38,587 bases of DNA, from the NCBI GenBank assembly GCA_001783185.1, contig MFQY01000059.1, forward strand, positions 1 through 38,587, in the 5' to 3' direction. The stretch comes from Candidatus Magasanikbacteria bacterium RIFOXYC2_FULL_40_16 (GTDB lineage: Bacteria > Patescibacteriota > Patescibacteriia > Magasanikbacterales > UBA922). The notes below the pieces were generated by a model, which saw only the letters and a list, made by a program, of their open reading frames with translations, was not told where the DNA came from and made no database searches. Position 1 is the stretch's first letter. Every line of letters starts with the position of its first letter. Positions 36,130-38,587 of this stretch are shown here, piece after piece. The translations under genes and the position numbers were made by a program.

Positions 36130-36224
36130 GCTACAATATAGCTTGTAGCTGGTAATAAGTAAACAGTAAATAGTTATAATCTAAAATCTATAATTCTATA
36201 ATCTAAAATCTTTAATCTTTAATC
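36130..36224. repeat. Degenerate 7-nt-phased repeat array upstream of the UDP-glucose dehydrogenase gene
   Basis: GCTACAA TATAGCT TGTAGCT ... GTAATAA GTAAACA GTAAATA GT TATAATC TAAAATC TATAATT C TATAATC TAAAATC TTTAATC TTTAATC. Confidence 0.75.
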
Positions 36225-36233
36225 TGTTCGGAT

Positions 36234-37628
36234 ATGAACATACTATATATAGGTTCGGGGTTTGTAGGCGCCTGTTCGGCAGCCGTATCGGCCGATAGCG
36301 GACATAATGTGCTTGTTTTTGATATTGATAAAGAAAAAATCAAGAAATTAAGCTCCGGGGACAGGGATACTATTGAGTCCTGTCTTTTTGAGGAAGGGCT
36401 GGGCGATTTGCTTGTCCGCCACAAAGAAAGAATTGATTTTACCACCGACTATGGCAAGGTGGAGGATTTTTTGGAGAACTGCGACGGGGTTTTTATGTGT
36501 TTGCCGACTCCGGAAATCGGGGAAACTGGCGAGAGCAATTTGGAATATTATTATGCCGCGGCGGAAAAACTGGCCGAATCCTTAGCAAAAAGAAATAAGG
36601 GCGCGCAAGAAAAATATATTGTGATTATAAACAAGAGCACAGTGCCGATTATTATGGTGGATAAGACGCAGGAAATATTGAATGCGCGCGGAGTAAAAAA
36701 TTGCGGAGTTGTATCCAATCCGGAATTTTTGGTGGAAGGCAAAGCGATTTCCGGTTCATTAAAACCGGACCGCGTCGTTATTGGCGCGTGGGCGGAAAAA
36801 GATTTTGAGATAATGCGCGCGGTTTATCAGAGATTTTATGACGCGCCGACAGTGGAATATATTGAAGTCAATCCAAAAGAAGCGGCGGCCGGAAAATTAT
36901 TGGCGAATTTTTATTTGTTTAATAAGTTGGCGATTTGTTTTGATGTCATCGGCCGGACTTGCGAAACTTTTTCCGATTTACAGTTTGAAAATATCCGTCG
37001 GATTTTAACCAGCGACGAGAGAATCGGCAGTTGGGGATTTTATGATAGCGCTTATGCCGGTGGCAGTTGTTTTATCAAAGACGCCCGCTCTTTGGCGCAT
37101 CAATTGCAGACATCGGACCAGGAAGCGATTATGGTCAATGAAACTTATTTAGCTAACAAAAGACAATTGGAAAAATTCATCGGGCGCGCGCATAGCGAGG
37201 CCGGAGTGGAATGGAGAGATAAAAAAGTGGCGGTAGTCGGACTGGCTTTTAAACGCGACACAAACGATACGCGCAATGCAATGAGCATTGAAGTTGTTCA
37301 GCATCTGCAAGAACATGGCGCCGCTGAAATAAAATTGTATGACCCGGTGGCGATGGAAATGTTTAAAGGATTATTTCCCAAATCGGATGTAATCAAATAT
37401 TTTGACAATGAGTTTGATGCGATTAAAGATTCTGATATAATTATTATCGGCACGGATTGGCCTCAATTCCGCGGTTTGGCTGATGTGATTATTGAGAAAA
37501 TAAATAAAAATACTTTGTTAATGGATGGCCGGAGAATGCTTCAGCACCGATATGATGATTTGCAAAAAGCGGGGTTTAGCATCATTGCCGTCGGCAGTCC
37601 CTTCTTGAAAGGACATTTAGCAGAGTAA
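36234..37628 (+). CDS. UDP-glucose/GDP-mannose dehydrogenase family protein
   Basis: ILYIGSGFVGACSAAVSADSGHNVLVFDID, KSTVPIIMVDKTQEIL, SNPEFLVEGKAI, YAGGSCFIKDARSLAHQL, VAVVGLAFKRDTNDTRNAMSIEVV. Confidence 0.93.
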   Translation: MNILYIGSGFVGACSAAVSADSGHNVLVFDIDKEKIKKLSSGDRDTIESCLFEEGLGDLLVRHKERIDFTTDYGKVEDFLENCDGVFMCLPTPEIGETGESNLEYYYAAAEKLAESLAKRNKGAQEKYIVIINKSTVPIIMVDKTQEILNARGVKNCGVVSNPEFLVEGKAISGSLKPDRVVIGAWAEKDFEIMRAVYQRFYDAPTVEYIEVNPKEAAAGKLLANFYLFNKLAICFDVIGRTCETFSDLQFENIRRILTSDERIGSWGFYDSAYAGGSCFIKDARSLAHQLQTSDQEAIMVNETYLANKRQLEKFIGRAHSEAGVEWRDKKVAVVGLAFKRDTNDTRNAMSIEVVQHLQEHGAAEIKLYDPVAMEMFKGLFPKSDVIKYFDNEFDAIKDSDIIIIGTDWPQFRGLADVIIEKINKNTLLMDGRRMLQHRYDDLQKAGFSIIAVGSPFLKGHLAE

Positions 37629-37641
37629 GCAGATAGTGTTA

Positions 37642-37675
37642 GTAATCCGTAACTCGTAATCCGTAACTCGTAATT
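37642..37675 (+). repeat. Left heptad array flanking the four-helix-bundle gene
   Basis: GTAATCC GTAACTC GTAATCC GTAACTC GTAATT. Confidence 0.9.
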
Positions 37676-37679
37676 TGGT

Positions 37680-38045
37680 ATGCTAATAAATAATTTTTAT
37701 GATTTGGATGCTTGGAAGAAGGGACATACGCTGGTTATAGAGATTTATAAGATAACAAAAAATTTTCCAAAGGATGAATTATACGGAGTGGTAAGCCAAT
37801 TAAGGCGCGCGGCGAGTTCAATCACGGCTAACATAGCAGAAGGATTTGCCAGGTATCATTTTAAGGATAAGATAAGATTTTATCATCAGGCCAGAGGCTC
37901 GGCTGCAGAAGTTCAAAATTTTCTTTTATTAGCAAAAGATCTAGAATATATTTCTTTGGAAAATTGTAGAGAATTTGGTAAAAAAACTAAAGAAGTGATG
38001 CAATTAATAAATGGTTTAATTCGATCAATTGATAAACAACAATAA
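37680..38045 (+). CDS. Four helix bundle protein (S23 / 23S rRNA-intervening-sequence protein family)
   Basis: FYDLDAWKKGHTLVIEIYKITKNFPKDELYGVVSQLRRAASSITANIAEGFARYHFKDKIRFYHQARGSAAEVQNFLLLAKDLEYI. Confidence 0.95.
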   Translation: MLINNFYDLDAWKKGHTLVIEIYKITKNFPKDELYGVVSQLRRAASSITANIAEGFARYHFKDKIRFYHQARGSAAEVQNFLLLAKDLEYISLENCREFGKKTKEVMQLINGLIRSIDKQQ

Positions 38046-38077
38046 TTACGAGTTACGATTTACGGATTACGAGTTAC
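38044..38077 (-). repeat. Right heptad array, inverted relative to the left array
   Basis: Reverse complement reads GTAACTC GTAATCC GTAAATC GTAACTC GTAATT; overlaps the stop codon of the four-helix-bundle gene. Confidence 0.9.
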
Positions 38078-38140
38078 TTTTCACTTAAGTTTTATATAAT
38101 TATATTAATATTACGAAATATTGATTTTAAGTAATAAATT

Positions 38141-38587
38141 ATGCACTATCTAATCACCGGTGGCGCCGGATTTATCGGCACAAATATCGCTATAAGATTA
38201 TTGAAAGACGGGCATAAAGTCCGCGTGCTGGATAATTTCAGCGCGGGCAGAAAAGAAGAACGCATCCAAAAAGACGCGGAGTATATGGAAGGCGATATCC
38301 GCAATATGGCGGATGTTAATAAAGCGATGCAGGGAATTGACGGCGTGTTTCATTTGGCGGCCGTGCCCCGCGTCCCTTATTCCGTGGAACATCCGGACGA
38401 AACCAATGAAGTGAATATTGGTGGCACTCTTAATGTTTTGATGGGCGCGCGCGACAATGGCGTTAAGCGTTTGGTTTTCAGCACTTCATCTTCCGTATAC
38501 GGAGGCAACAAAGGCGAGATTGCTTTGACCGAAGATATGAAGTTTGAGCCGAAAAGCCCTTACGCTCTGCAAAAACTCGCCGGGCAG
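38141..38587 (+). CDS. NAD-dependent epimerase/dehydratase (UDP-glucose 4-epimerase-like), 3' end outside window
   Basis: MHYLITGGAGFIGTNIAIRLLKDGHKVRVLDNFSAG, GVFHLAAVPRVPYSVEHP, FSTSSSVYGG, PKSPYALQKLAGQ. Confidence 0.92.
   Translation, partial: MHYLITGGAGFIGTNIAIRLLKDGHKVRVLDNFSAGRKEERIQKDAEYMEGDIRNMADVNKAMQGIDGVFHLAAVPRVPYSVEHPDETNEVNIGGTLNVLMGARDNGVKRLVFSTSSSVYGGNKGEIALTEDMKFEPKSPYALQKLAGQ

Noticed and set aside
36152-38077. CRISPR array or diversity-generating retroelement
   Set aside because: Units are only 7 nt with no spacers; no cas genes, reverse transcriptase or template/variable repeat pair seen, although the four-helix-bundle protein is distantly reminiscent of DGR Avd proteins.

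Overview
The window looks like a low-GC bacterial surface-polysaccharide locus, in the style of Patescibacteria/CPR (taxon is inference only). A minus-strand block (4300-11834) encodes a GT4 glycosyltransferase, MBOAT acyltransferase, SGNH-like protein, Wzx-type flippase, capsule-type protein and a methyltransferase. A long plus-strand run (12086-33062) encodes a pseudaminic-acid-like (nonulosonate) pathway: PseB-like dehydratase, RmlD-like reductase, NodU/CmcH carbamoyltransferase, GNAT, one HisH glutaminase, two HisF-like proteins, two PP-loop N-acetyl sugar amidotransferases, PseI/NeuB synthase, TIM-barrel protein, APH-like kinase, class-III aminotransferase, HAD, Gfo/Idh oxidoreductase and SpsF-like cytidylyltransferase. 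This is followed by a CotH / CotH-remnant beta-helix / VTC / DUF4956 module. The right end holds a compositionally distinct higher-GC island (34.4-36.07 kb) with its own promoters, terminators and hairpins, a UDP-glucose dehydrogenase, a four-helix-bundle (S23/IVP-type) gene enclosed by inverted arrays of 7-nt units, and a partial NAD-dependent epimerase. The strongest candidates for something undescribed are: (i) the hisH-hisF-amidotransferase-amidotransferase-hisF module in a nonulosonate pathway with apparent non-orthologous replacements, and (ii) the heptad arrays at 36130-36224 and 37642-37675/38044-38077.
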